Shown in pieces: positions 1 through 8,037 of a DNA stretch of 20,800 nucleotides. Under the pieces are notes generated by a model. That model was given only the letters and a program-made list of their open reading frames with translations, was not told the origin of the DNA and ran no database searches. Position 1 is the stretch's first letter. Each line of letters starts with the position of its first letter. Origin of the DNA: Bryobacteraceae bacterium (GTDB taxonomy: Bacteria > Acidobacteriota > Terriglobia > Bryobacterales > Bryobacteraceae). Location: the NCBI GenBank assembly GCA_030039005.1, contig JASHQT010000088.1:1-20800 (forward strand). The letters run 5' to 3'. The translations under genes were made by a program, and so were the position numbers.

Positions 1-604
1 TTTCCGGAGCGATTCGCCCGATCACGCCGATGCGCCACGGATCGCCGTGTCCGCGTTTGTGCCGCGTGCATGTCTGCGGCGCGATGCCGTTGTAGATCAC
101 CCGCGTATGAGCGCCGTGATGCGGCGCCAGCCGATCGAGTACAAACCGGCACGCCGCGATCACATGAGCGTTGGCGCTGCGCAAGGCCCGTCGCACCAGG
201 CGTGCAGCCGAAACCTGTTCGACGATACTGTGCGCATGAAAGATCACGGGACGTCCGAATGCGGCCAGCGCGGCCGCGGGCAGCAGCCGCGGACCATTCA
301 CGTAGATCAGGCCGACGCCGTGCCGTCGCACCAGCGCTTGAATCTCCAAGGCCTGGCGCGGAAGGTCGCAGGCAAATCGCGCCGCGTCCGTCCAGTTTTT
401 CTGAAGCGAGCTGTACGGTCCACAGGGAATCGCGTGCACCGTAGCGCCATGCAGGCGAGCGCCCGCGGCGAAAGGACCGTCGCCGGGGATCGCCAGGTGC
501 GTGGTCAACCCGGCCTCGATGAAGGCCGGCAGAAGGCTCAGCAGGCAGCGTTGGGCGCCCCCGAGTTGAGCGTATTGATCGAGCACCAGCACGTGGCCGT
601 TCAT
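1..604 (-). CDS. GT4-family glycosyltransferase, N-terminal part, open at left window edge
   Basis: Reading the minus strand from an ATG at 604 gives 201 uninterrupted codons to the window edge. The protein starts MNGHVLVLDQYAQLGGAQ. The GGAQ at residues 15-18 is the glycine-rich donor/acceptor loop typical of GT-B (GT4) glycosyltransferases. HAHS at residues 123-126 and VIYNGI at 169-174 are followed by IGVIGRIAPE at 192-201, which is how the second Rossmann domain of GT4 enzymes normally begins. About half of a usual 360-400 residue enzyme is therefore present. The start ATG overlaps the TGA of the polymerase gene (ATGA), so translation is probably coupled. The role inferred is sugar addition to a lipid-linked polysaccharide repeat on the cytoplasmic side; donor and acceptor cannot be told. 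The family call is firm. Confidence 0.9.
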   Translation of the reverse strand, partial: MNGHVLVLDQYAQLGGAQRCLLSLLPAFIEAGLTTHLAIPGDGPFAAGARLHGATVHAIPCGPYSSLQKNWTDAARFACDLPRQALEIQALVRRHGVGLIYVNGPRLLPAAALAAFGRPVIFHAHSIVEQVSAARLVRRALRSANAHVIAACRFVLDRLAPHHGAHTRVIYNGIAPQTCTRHKRGHGDPWRIGVIGRIAPE

Positions 605-2007
605 CGCACCGCCATCGCCAACGCCCAGAAGTACAACGGAAGCACGCGCCAGTACGTGAACAGATCGCCGGAAAGCATTTGGAAAAGCTGTCCGATCCAG
701 AAGCAAAAGATCCAGGCGCCAAAAAACGAACGTCGGAAATTCTCGCGGTGCGCCGCTCGCCAAGCCGACCGCAAAATAGCGAAATTCAGCAGGCAAAACG
801 CGGCCAGACCGGCGATGCCCGTCTCGGCCAGCAAACTGAGATACATGTTATCGGCGATCACAATGCGGCCGACGAAGTCAGAATAAGGCAGGGTCTTGTA
901 ACCGATGCCGAGGATCGCGTGCCACGGATGGTCCGCCAAAAACGCCGTAATCGTCCTCCAGTTCGCGACGCGCCCGGAAAGCACACTCTCGGGTTGCGAA
1001 AAGAATGCATGGGAGTAAGCGACGCGCAGCACATAGCTCCACGTGACTTCGGGGAAGAGTGCGAACGCGGCCAGCATGCCCGCGGCGATGCAACATATCG
1101 CGACGGCGAGAATTTTGCCAATTCTCAATCGCTTGCGCTCGAGCCAGAGCAGCGCAACGAAGGCAGCGCACAGGTTCAACAGTGACGCGCGCGAGTAGGA
1201 AAAGATCAGGGCCGCGAAGAATACCGGCGCTCCGAGGACTAGGGCCGCGGCAGACAACGGACGCTCGCGCTTCCGGCGCAGCAGGGCGACCGCGACCATT
1301 ACCAGGAAAAATGCGCAGACATTCCCCAGCGTACTGGCTTCGTAAAAGACGCCCTGGGCACGGCGATAAACGCCTGACTTCAACCAGATGAACTGCGGCC
1401 CATAGCCGGCCGGCGCTGGGAACTGATAATAGAAATCGACACAAGCGAATACCGCCGACAAAACACCGCACCAATACAGCCGGCGCGCGCCGCTCATGCT
1501 GCTCTCGGGTGCAGTCGCGCCGGGTCCGTGCGCGCAATACAGAAACACGTAGACCGAGATCCCGAATAATAAAACGCGCGCCAGGCTTCCCGCGGCGATC
1601 GCCACTCCGGAGTAGAACATCGCGAGCGCCGAGCTCGATAACAGTACCAGACTAAAGACGGACATTGCGAACGTAAGGAGATCGCGCGGCAGGAGCCACG
1701 TCCGGATGCCGAGCGCGCCGGCCATCAGACCGAATGCGGCGAAGATCAATGCCACATGAGGTCCGGAATTGCCCAGAGCAAAAGGAAGCGGCGGCGCGAC
1801 CAGCGCCGTGAAAAAGAAGCACCACAGCCAGCGATCGGCGCCACGCAGAATCCAGAACGCCGCCGGGATCGCCAGAGCCGGTGCACTCCACGCCAGCGCC
1901 ATCGCGGGATTTGGCATGGCGGCCATCGCGACCGCGTAGGCGCCCAGCAATCCCGCAATCCAGTAATTCTGAGGCAGTTGGCGCGCGCCGGCGTCAATCG
2001 TCGCCAT
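601..2007 (-). CDS. O-antigen ligase/polymerase-like (Wzy/WaaL superfamily) membrane protein
   Basis: This 468-residue protein is almost entirely hydrophobic, with about ten or more predicted membrane helices. A larger soluble loop lies between residues about 320 and 385. That loop holds SGRVANWRTI (residues 344-353), DHPWHAILGIGYKT (359-372) and ADNMYLSLLAETG (385-397), the signature of the Wzy_C/O-antigen ligase family (PF04932). FSYSRAS at 269-275 is the other usual landmark. Members polymerise or ligate lipid-linked glycans at the periplasmic face. Next to a Wzz-like protein and glycosyltransferases, a polymerase role is more likely than lipid-A ligation, but sequence alone cannot separate them. 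The start overlaps the end of the Wzz-like gene by 14 bp, and the stop overlaps the next start by 3 bp. No strong Shine-Dalgarno is seen, consistent with translational coupling. Confidence 0.88.
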   Translation of the reverse strand: MATIDAGARQLPQNYWIAGLLGAYAVAMAAMPNPAMALAWSAPALAIPAAFWILRGADRWLWCFFFTALVAPPLPFALGNSGPHVALIFAAFGLMAGALGIRTWLLPRDLLTFAMSVFSLVLLSSSALAMFYSGVAIAAGSLARVLLFGISVYVFLYCAHGPGATAPESSMSGARRLYWCGVLSAVFACVDFYYQFPAPAGYGPQFIWLKSGVYRRAQGVFYEASTLGNVCAFFLVMVAVALLRRKRERPLSAAALVLGAPVFFAALIFSYSRASLLNLCAAFVALLWLERKRLRIGKILAVAICCIAAGMLAAFALFPEVTWSYVLRVAYSHAFFSQPESVLSGRVANWRTITAFLADHPWHAILGIGYKTLPYSDFVGRIVIADNMYLSLLAETGIAGLAAFCLLNFAILRSAWRAAHRENFRRSFFGAWIFCFWIGQLFQMLSGDLFTYWRVLPLYFWALAMAVR

Positions 2008-3046
2008 GGCTCGCCATCTGAAATCGCGCGTGGTGCGTCCATTGTTTCCGCGCCAGACCGAACGCCACCGTGAGGTACAGCAACGATCCGAAGAGTGCGA
2101 GCGAGACCGATCCGATTAAGATCAATGGGACTTTCGGCGAACTGGGCCGTTGCGGGACAATGCCCGGATCCATCACTCGCAGCCACTCAGACCGGGAATT
2201 CAGGCTGACCGGCAAATCCGCCAGACGTTGCGCAGAGGTCTCATACGAAGTGCGAGCTGCCTTTAAAGCCTCCTCGAGGCTAGCGTCCAGCGCGATTTGC
2301 CGGGCTAGCTCCGCGCTCTCTCGCTCGATCGCTGTGGTCAGGCCGGCCATCTGTTGCTCCAGGAGTTTCATGTGGGCGGGCGCTGCGCCGGGATCGGTCT
2401 GCTCGTCCAGAAGCTGTTCCTGGACACGCGATTTCAAATCGCTGCTCGAGAATATTTCTGACCGCAACGCTTCCTCCGAAGATGCGCCAGCCGCTTTTTC
2501 CCATGCCTCCTCTGCTGAGTCCAGACGGACCTTCGCCTGGCTGGCGGCTTTGGCGGCATCCTGAATCATTGCATCCACCGCCTCCCGGCTTCCGGAGCGA
2601 TTCAGTTCCACGGTGCCATTGGCAATGAACTGCACCATCGCCTGGGCCGTTCCAGGATCGGGAAGCGTAACGCTGATCTGAAGCGCACGCGTATCGCGAA
2701 GTTTGTCTACCTTGAGCACGCGCCGCTTCAGGCTCTCGACAGGCGAGTTGTCGCGATCGCGCAGGTGGAATCTGTCAATCGCGCGGGCGAAGAGCTGGTC
2801 ATTGGTCGCCAGAAGCTCATACGTCTTCAACGACTCCAGATACACCGTGCTGACGGCGGTGGCCATGCGCGGGTCGCCGTCCGCGGGAGGGTCGATCAAG
2901 ATGGTCGCCGTGGATGTATAACGTTTGGGAAGCAAGAGGCTGGCTGCGACCGCGCAAACCACGGCGAACGCGCAAGCGAAGGCCACGAATCTCCACCGCG
3001 CGCGCAAAAAGTCGCAGTATTCGAAAACGTCGAACGAGTCATGCAT
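1994..3046 (-). CDS. Wzz/GumC-type polysaccharide chain-length determinant, no kinase domain
   Basis: The 350-residue protein has the classical polysaccharide co-polymerase layout. A short cytoplasmic N-terminus is followed by membrane helix one at about residues 19-39. A long periplasmic part follows, rich in Ala/Glu/Gln, with probable coiled coil at about 155-290. A proline-rich stretch (VPQRPSSPKVP, 297-307) sits before membrane helix two at about 306-330. The N-terminal segment ending in YTSTATILI matches the Wzz family (PF02706). The protein ends 20 residues after the second helix, so it lacks the Wzc-type tyrosine kinase; no separate kinase of that type is present in the window. The role inferred is control of polymer length together with the downstream Wzy-like protein. 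It is the first gene of the minus-strand unit, 70 bp downstream of the conserved element at 3116-3156. A GGAG lies only one base before the ATG, which is unusually close. Confidence 0.88.
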   Translation of the reverse strand: MHDSFDVFEYCDFLRARWRFVAFACAFAVVCAVAASLLLPKRYTSTATILIDPPADGDPRMATAVSTVYLESLKTYELLATNDQLFARAIDRFHLRDRDNSPVESLKRRVLKVDKLRDTRALQISVTLPDPGTAQAMVQFIANGTVELNRSGSREAVDAMIQDAAKAASQAKVRLDSAEEAWEKAAGASSEEALRSEIFSSSDLKSRVQEQLLDEQTDPGAAPAHMKLLEQQMAGLTTAIERESAELARQIALDASLEEALKAARTSYETSAQRLADLPVSLNSRSEWLRVMDPGIVPQRPSSPKVPLILIGSVSLALFGSLLYLTVAFGLARKQWTHHARFQMASHGDD

Positions 3047-3209
3047 ACTCCGGCGCGTTGGGCCGTGTTTGCAGCGTAAGGGATGCGCGGACCGTTGCCA
3101 AGCTTAATCAGGGGGAAATTCCAAGAATTTACAAGAAAGGTACAAACCGCAAACAAACAAATGGCGACAGCGGCGAATTCACGTGGCATACTGCGGATGT
3201 TGGCTTGCC
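3047..3209. promoter_or_regulatory. Divergent promoter region between the two polysaccharide transcription units
   Basis: No gene is visible in these 163 bp. The region must drive the minus-strand Wzz unit and the plus-strand glycosyltransferase unit. It contains the 41-bp conserved element (3116-3156) and a shorter motif at 3093-3106 that recurs near 9868. For the plus strand a weak sigma-70-like pair can be drawn: GCGACA at 3164-3169 and CATACT at 3187-3192, 17 bp apart. That would place the transcript start very close to the ATG at 3210. No convincing -10 box is seen for the minus strand. The plus-strand promoter is tentative. Confidence 0.5.
3116..3156 (-). promoter_or_regulatory. Conserved 41-bp upstream element, copy 1 (Wzz/polymerase unit)
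   Basis: This stretch matches 9918-9958 at 35 of 41 positions without gaps, including a 14-base identical run on the plus strand, AAAGGTACAAACC plus one preceding A. The motif TACAA occurs at 3130-3134 and 3141-3145, and AACAA at 3152-3156, giving three units at exactly 11-bp spacing. It ends 70 bp before the Wzz start codon, similar to the 62 bp of copy 2. Same orientation, similar distance and shared pathway suggest a binding site for an activator, for example an OmpR-type response regulator. That protein identity is inference. Confidence 0.65.
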
Positions 3210-4328
3210 ATGCGCGCCGCAATTGTCCATTACTGGCTGGTAAACATGCGCGGCGGCGAAAAGGTGCTGGAGGCGCTCTGCCGTTTGCTTCCGGACGCCG
3301 AGATCTTCACTCTGTACTACGATCCTGAGCGGGTTTCGCCTTTCCTCCGTTCGAGGCGCATTCAGGCATCGTTCCTCAATCCGCTACGGCGTCACTATCG
3401 CGCGCTGCTGCCGCTGGCGCCACTTGCCCTCGAGCATTTTGATTTGCGGGGCTATGACCTCGTGATCAGCAGCGAATCCGGGCCGGCCAAGGGCGTGTTG
3501 ACCTCCGCCGCCACGCGCCACATCTGTTACTGCCACACGCCGATGCGCTATTTGTGGGACCTTTATCCGGCTTATCTGCATGACTGGACACGGTCAGGGT
3601 TGACACGCGCGGTGATGGCGCCGCTGGCGCATTATCTGCGGATGTGGGACTTTGCTTCCGCGGCTCGCGTCGACGAGTTCGTCGCCAACAGCGCGAATGT
3701 CCAGCGGCGAATCTTCAAAACCTACCGCCGCGAAGCGTGTGTGATTTATCCTCCCGTGGACGTGGAATCGTTTTATTGCAATCCTTCCGAGGAGTATTAT
3801 CTGATCCTTTCCGAGCTCGTTCGCTATAAACAGCTCGATTACGCCGTGCGATGGTTCACGCAAACGGGCCGGCATTTGCTCGTGATCGGTGATGGCCCCG
3901 AATATCGCAAGTTGCGTAGCATCGGAGGGGGTTCGGTAACGTTTTGCGGCCGCATTCCGGATGAAGAATTGCGCGAAATTCTGTCCCGTTGCCGCGCGCT
4001 GATCGTGCCGGGGGAAGAGGATTTCGGAATTACCGCTGTGGAGGCGTTGGCAAGCGGAAAGCCGGTGGTGGCGCTCGGACGAGGGGGCGCGCTGGAAAGC
4101 GTTCCGCCGGAGGGCGGTGTCTTCTATGAGGACACGTCCGAAACCGCGCTCGGCCAGGCCATCGAACGGTTCGAGGCCATCGAAGGCGCCTTCGTGCCCA
4201 GCCACCTTCAGCGCGCGGCCGCCAGATTTTCGCCATCCAGGTTCGATGCAGACATGAATGGCATCCTGTTTCCCGCTCAGGCGAGGCGCGAGACGTTTCA
4301 ATCCCTGCACATGGGCGCGGCGGTTTGA
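3210..4328 (+). CDS. GT4-family glycosyltransferase (WbaZ/mannosyltransferase-like)
   Basis: The chosen start, ATG 3210, gives a 372-residue protein beginning MRAAIVHYWLVNMRGGEKVL, a typical GT4 N-terminus with the GGE loop at residues 14-16. An in-frame GTG at 3183 would add nine residues that do not look like protein and overlap a possible -10 box. In the C-terminal half LSELVRYKQLDYAV (about 200-213) and VIGDGPEYRKL (225-235) mark the nucleotide-sugar domain. The EX7E motif is E270 and E278 in the PGEEDFGITAVEAL segment. The pattern CYCHTPMRYLWD (106-117) is common in mannosyl- or rhamnosyl-transferases of the WbaZ kind, but the sugar remains a guess. No Shine-Dalgarno is obvious. The stop overlaps the next start in TTGA. 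It is a cytoplasmic enzyme of polysaccharide repeat assembly. Confidence 0.9.
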   Translation: MRAAIVHYWLVNMRGGEKVLEALCRLLPDAEIFTLYYDPERVSPFLRSRRIQASFLNPLRRHYRALLPLAPLALEHFDLRGYDLVISSESGPAKGVLTSAATRHICYCHTPMRYLWDLYPAYLHDWTRSGLTRAVMAPLAHYLRMWDFASAARVDEFVANSANVQRRIFKTYRREACVIYPPVDVESFYCNPSEEYYLILSELVRYKQLDYAVRWFTQTGRHLLVIGDGPEYRKLRSIGGGSVTFCGRIPDEELREILSRCRALIVPGEEDFGITAVEALASGKPVVALGRGGALESVPPEGGVFYEDTSETALGQAIERFEAIEGAFVPSHLQRAAARFSPSRFDADMNGILFPAQARRETFQSLHMGAAV

Positions 4329-6763
4329 CAACAAGACTCATTCCAGCTCACGCCAGGGCTGTTTTCGCCGCGCTCCATTTTGCGGAACCGCGCTATGAGG
4401 CGCTAAGCAAACTGTCGGATGCGGAGTGGCGCCGCCTGGAGCGCTTCTGCGCCCGCTCCGGCTTAAGCATTCCCTTCGCGCTTCGCTCTCGCGGCGTTGT
4501 CCCGGATTGGCTGTCACAGCGCTTTTACGAGAATCTGCGGGATAACGCGGAACGTTGGCGCAGGATGAAGGCCGAGTATGGGCGTATTCGCGAGGCGCTG
4601 GAAACGGCGGGGGTCGAATGTGCTGTTCTCAAGGGTTTCACACACGCGCCTGCTTTCATACCGTCTCCTTGTCTGCGAGCACAATGCGATCTGGATTTGT
4701 TGTTCTCGCCGGGACAAGTGCAAGGTGCATTCGATATCGCGCTCGGACTCGGGTACGAGCCGATCGGCGGAGGCGACCGCCCCGTCGATCATCTGCCTAC
4801 GATGGTCCGCAAAACGGCCTGGGAATGGCGTGGCGATTACTTCGATCCGGAAATGCCCGTGTCGCTCGAGTTGCATTTTCGGTTGTGGGATGCGGCCACG
4901 GAAGGATTCGCGCTTCCGTGTGTCGAAGATTTTTGGCGGCGGCGCGAGCGGCGCACCATAGAAGACGCCGAGTTCACCTCACTGGGGGCGATCGATTTGC
5001 CGGGTTACGCTTGCGCGCACGCGTTACGCCACTTCCTGCGCGGGGATTTGCGGCCGTGGCACATTTACGAGATCGGCTGCTTCCTGGAACGCAATCGTAG
5101 TTCGGAGTTCTGGCGCGCTTGGCGCGATGCACACGATCAGCCTCTGCGCCGCGTGGAAGCCATCTGTTTCGGGCTCGCCCGTCAGTGGTTCGGCTGTCAC
5201 GCTCATGAGATCGCTGAAGAGGACGTGGAGCGATTGCCGGAGGCAGTCCGATCCTGGCTCGCGATGTTTGCGCAAACCCCAGAACCTCTCTTCCATCCAG
5301 CCAAGAACGAGTTGTGGCTTCATCTGAGTTTGCTCGATCCCGGCCACTCGCGCTTGGCGATTCTCCGCCGCAGGCTAGTTCCTTTGCAACTTCCCGAGCA
5401 CGCAGAAACGGCGCATCTGCCTGCCGAGGCGCTCGACTGGCGGGTTCGTGTCCGCGGGTTTTTGCGTTACGTCCTGTATCTGCTGTCTCGGATCGCGCGT
5501 CACGCGCGAGCGCTTGTTCCCACTCTGCTCGGCGGCACGCGCTGGGCATGGTCACGGTCAGGGTTCGATGGCGAGTTTTGGGCTTACTTTGCTGCGTCGG
5601 CGTTCTACGATTTCGGGCTTTTCATCTTCTTTCTGCTTTTCAATCTTTACCTGCTGAAGCTGGGCTTCAATGAATCGTTCCTGGGCCTGGTGAACGGTTG
5701 TATGATGGCGGGCAGCGTCGCGGGAGCGGTGCCGGCCGGGTTCGCGATCTCGCGTCTGGGATTGCGCGGCTCCATGATCGCCTGCCTTTCGATCATCCCA
5801 GGCGTGGCTGCGATTCTGGTCGCGGGATTGCCCGCGCCGATTCTGCTCGCGTGCGCTTTCCTCTACGGCATCGTTTCGGTCTTGTGGGCGGTGTTGTTGT
5901 CGCCGGCGACGGCAGCGCTGACCAACGCTCGCAATCGCACAACGGGATTTGGCATCATTTGCTCGTCTGGAATCGCGATCGGAATTCTCGGTGGCGCCAT
6001 TGGCGGCCGGCTGCCGGGATGGTTCGCGCGCCTCGCGCCCAGCAGTTCAGTGATTGTGCAATATCGCGCCGCGTTATGGACTGGCTGCGCGATCGTAATG
6101 CTCGGAGTCGTGTTTTGTTTCAAGCTGAAAGTGCGTGCGCGATTGCCGGAGATCCGAGAGAACCAGCGACTCTATCGGCCAACATCGGACGTGGCCTGCT
6201 TCCTCGCCGCCGTCGCTGTGTGGAATTTAGGCACCGGCATGTTCAATCCGTTCTTTACGGCCTTCTTTGCGCATTTGCAAATGCCCGTGGAACGGATCGG
6301 ACTCGTGTTCTCGTTGTCGCAGCTTGGCCAGGCCCTCGCCATTCTTGCGGCGCCGCTGGTCTTCCGCGTTACCGGGTTGATCCGCGGCATCTCGGGAATG
6401 CAACTGTTCTCGGCAGTGGCGCTGGCTTCGATCGCGGCTGCGGGAGGGCCTGCAACAGCGGCGCTGGCGTACGGCGCTTACATGGTGCTCCAAAACATGA
6501 GCGAGCCCGGCATGTTGCAGTACTTGATGGACGCAGTGCCGGAAAGAGAACGCAGCAGTGTCTCGGCTCTCAATTTCCTCGTGGCATCGAGCGTACAGGC
6601 GGCCGCGGCCGTCGTGTCCGGCGTGCTTTTGCGGCGCTTGGGTTATCCGCCGGTGTTGCTGATGGCAGCATTACTGTGCGCCATCGCCGGACTTGTGGTC
6701 CGGCTGCTGCTCCCTAGGCGCGAGGAGCGTGTTGCCGCGAAGGCCAGCGCCGCGTCAACCTAG
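4325..6763 (+). CDS. Fusion protein: PF14907-type nucleotidyltransferase-like domain plus MFS transporter
   Basis: The 812-residue protein is translated from a TTG that overlaps the previous stop (TTGA). The N-terminal ~400 residues are soluble. AVLKGF at 100-105, DLDLLF at 122-127 and LELHFRLW at 181-188 match the layout of the uncharacterised NTP_transf_5 family (PF14907), where LKG and DxD are the nucleotidyltransferase-fold landmarks. From about residue 413 to 800 there are roughly 11-12 membrane helices with MFS features, such as AISRLGLRG after the second helix and an internal repeat of six-helix halves. No frameshift joins the two halves: the frame is open throughout. PF14907 proteins are usually separate, so the fusion is unusual. 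In a locus without a visible Wzx flippase, the MFS half could move the glycan or a precursor; this is inference. The gene ends in CTAG, shared with the convergent gene. Confidence 0.85.
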   Translation: MTTRLIPAHARAVFAALHFAEPRYEALSKLSDAEWRRLERFCARSGLSIPFALRSRGVVPDWLSQRFYENLRDNAERWRRMKAEYGRIREALETAGVECAVLKGFTHAPAFIPSPCLRAQCDLDLLFSPGQVQGAFDIALGLGYEPIGGGDRPVDHLPTMVRKTAWEWRGDYFDPEMPVSLELHFRLWDAATEGFALPCVEDFWRRRERRTIEDAEFTSLGAIDLPGYACAHALRHFLRGDLRPWHIYEIGCFLERNRSSEFWRAWRDAHDQPLRRVEAICFGLARQWFGCHAHEIAEEDVERLPEAVRSWLAMFAQTPEPLFHPAKNELWLHLSLLDPGHSRLAILRRRLVPLQLPEHAETAHLPAEALDWRVRVRGFLRYVLYLLSRIARHARALVPTLLGGTRWAWSRSGFDGEFWAYFAASAFYDFGLFIFFLLFNLYLLKLGFNESFLGLVNGCMMAGSVAGAVPAGFAISRLGLRGSMIACLSIIPGVAAILVAGLPAPILLACAFLYGIVSVLWAVLLSPATAALTNARNRTTGFGIICSSGIAIGILGGAIGGRLPGWFARLAPSSSVIVQYRAALWTGCAIVMLGVVFCFKLKVRARLPEIRENQRLYRPTSDVACFLAAVAVWNLGTGMFNPFFTAFFAHLQMPVERIGLVFSLSQLGQALAILAAPLVFRVTGLIRGISGMQLFSAVALASIAAAGGPATAALAYGAYMVLQNMSEPGMLQYLMDAVPERERSSVSALNFLVASSVQAAAAVVSGVLLRRLGYPPVLLMAALLCAIAGLVVRLLLPRREERVAAKASAAST

Positions 6764-8037
6764 CGGATCTGGCGCATCAGATCGAAGCCGAAAAACATTC
6801 CGGCCGGTGTGTCCCCGGATGGCTCACCTAGAAATTCCGCGCGCGTCGCGGCGCGCTGGGAGACGGTCACTCCGGGGCTGGTTGTGAGCCCCAGAGTGAA
6901 CGCGTGCCGGAAGATTCTCTTTTGAACCCCGAACGAATAGGCGGGCCGATGGATGCCCAGCTCACCAGCGTTCAGCAGCGTGGGAATCACCTCGGCAATC
7001 AGCGCTATCGTAGGCCGGATGTCGTAGGCGGCGCCGATCCCGATGGAGAAGGTGTTCACGCCGGGAAGATCGGGAATATCGGAGGAAAGAAAGCCGCTGG
7101 CCTGCACGACGGGCCGCGCATCGAACGACATCGTTGGAACAACGTAGAATTGCCCGTGTGACGTGATGCTGCGCGAAAAGATGCCTTCTATGTTTTGGGT
7201 ATAATTCTTGCGAAAATTATTTTGTCCTTCGATGGACACGCGCACGGCCAGATTGAGCGGGTCCTCGTGATTTTCGTCGAGCAGATTGTAAGCGACCATG
7301 AGCTGGATCGGCCGGTCGATGATGCTGGGCGAACGAAACGCGCTGACGGACAACTTGTCCGTTACGCCATAGCGCACGCCGAGCGAAGCGAGCGCGAAGT
7401 TGTCCAGGCCAAACAACTCGCCGCCGCGGCCGGGGCCTGAAAATGCCGGGTCGTAAGGGAAACGGTGCGTGAAGTTGAAATAGACTCCGTGCTCATCGAT
7501 CTCGCGCCCGGTTGGCAAGCTGAACAGCAAATCGTCGGCGGGGATATAGATGCCCCTTTCATTGGCGGCGTTCGAGAAGGACCGAATATATGTCGAAAGG
7601 CTGTCGATTTCGGCCTCGCTCAATTTGCCGGACCAGGCCGGCATCCGGCCGCCGGCCTTTCCATTGCGAATCGTATTCGTAATTTCCTGATCGCTCAGAC
7701 TGCGTTGCAGCGCTGCACTCGTAAAGTCCGGTGTGTGCACCGTTGCGTCCCCTTTTCCGTTCGCCCCGTGGCAGACGGCGCAGTTTTGTTGAAACAAGAC
7801 CGCAGCCGGCACTTTCGCGGCAGGTTCCGCGGCGAGCTCTTGTACGGTCCTCGTCGCCACGTCGACCTGATAACGCTTCCCGTCTTTGTCGAGAATGAAT
7901 GTCGAGCCGGCCGAGCCGGAAAATGAGATGCCGAGAGATTTTAGAAGATCGGAAGAATCGTCGGCCAGCAATCCGGCGGCGCCGAGCGTGAGGGCGATCA
8001 GGTTTGCGATACAGAAAATTCGATAGTGTTTGTTCAC
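6760..8037 (-). CDS. Heme-c domain fused to an outer-membrane beta-barrel (DUF5777-like)
   Basis: The start GTG at 8037 overlaps the upstream TGA (GTGA) and has AAGGA seven bases upstream; a GTG at 8040 is an alternative. The longer frame from 8181 is rejected because it lies inside the sugar transferase gene. The 425-residue product has a signal peptide (hydrophobic residues 7-25). A cytochrome c domain at about 75-158 has CAVCH at 86-90 and a likely distal Met at M132 (GRMPAW). From about 165 to the end, alternating hydrophobic strands without helices fit an outer-membrane barrel like DUF5777. Examples are the GVYFNFTHRF strand and the final FFGFDLMRQIR. The family usually sits beside separate cytochromes, so a single-chain fusion is noteworthy. 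Its place after a sugar transferase in the polysaccharide operon is unexplained. The cytochrome call is firm; the barrel family is probable. Confidence 0.82.
   Translation of the reverse strand: MNKHYRIFCIANLIALTLGAAGLLADDSSDLLKSLGISFSGSAGSTFILDKDGKRYQVDVATRTVQELAAEPAAKVPAAVLFQQNCAVCHGANGKGDATVHTPDFTSAALQRSLSDQEITNTIRNGKAGGRMPAWSGKLSEAEIDSLSTYIRSFSNAANERGIYIPADDLLFSLPTGREIDEHGVYFNFTHRFPYDPAFSGPGRGGELFGLDNFALASLGVRYGVTDKLSVSAFRSPSIIDRPIQLMVAYNLLDENHEDPLNLAVRVSIEGQNNFRKNYTQNIEGIFSRSITSHGQFYVVPTMSFDARPVVQASGFLSSDIPDLPGVNTFSIGIGAAYDIRPTIALIAEVIPTLLNAGELGIHRPAYSFGVQKRIFRHAFTLGLTTSPGVTVSQRAATRAEFLGEPSGDTPAGMFFGFDLMRQIR

Noticed and set aside
47..886. A 279-codon plus-strand frame at the left edge
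   Set aside because: It lies antisense to the clear glycosyltransferase and polymerase genes; its product is Arg/Gln-rich without recognisable domains, typical of a shadow frame in GC-rich DNA.
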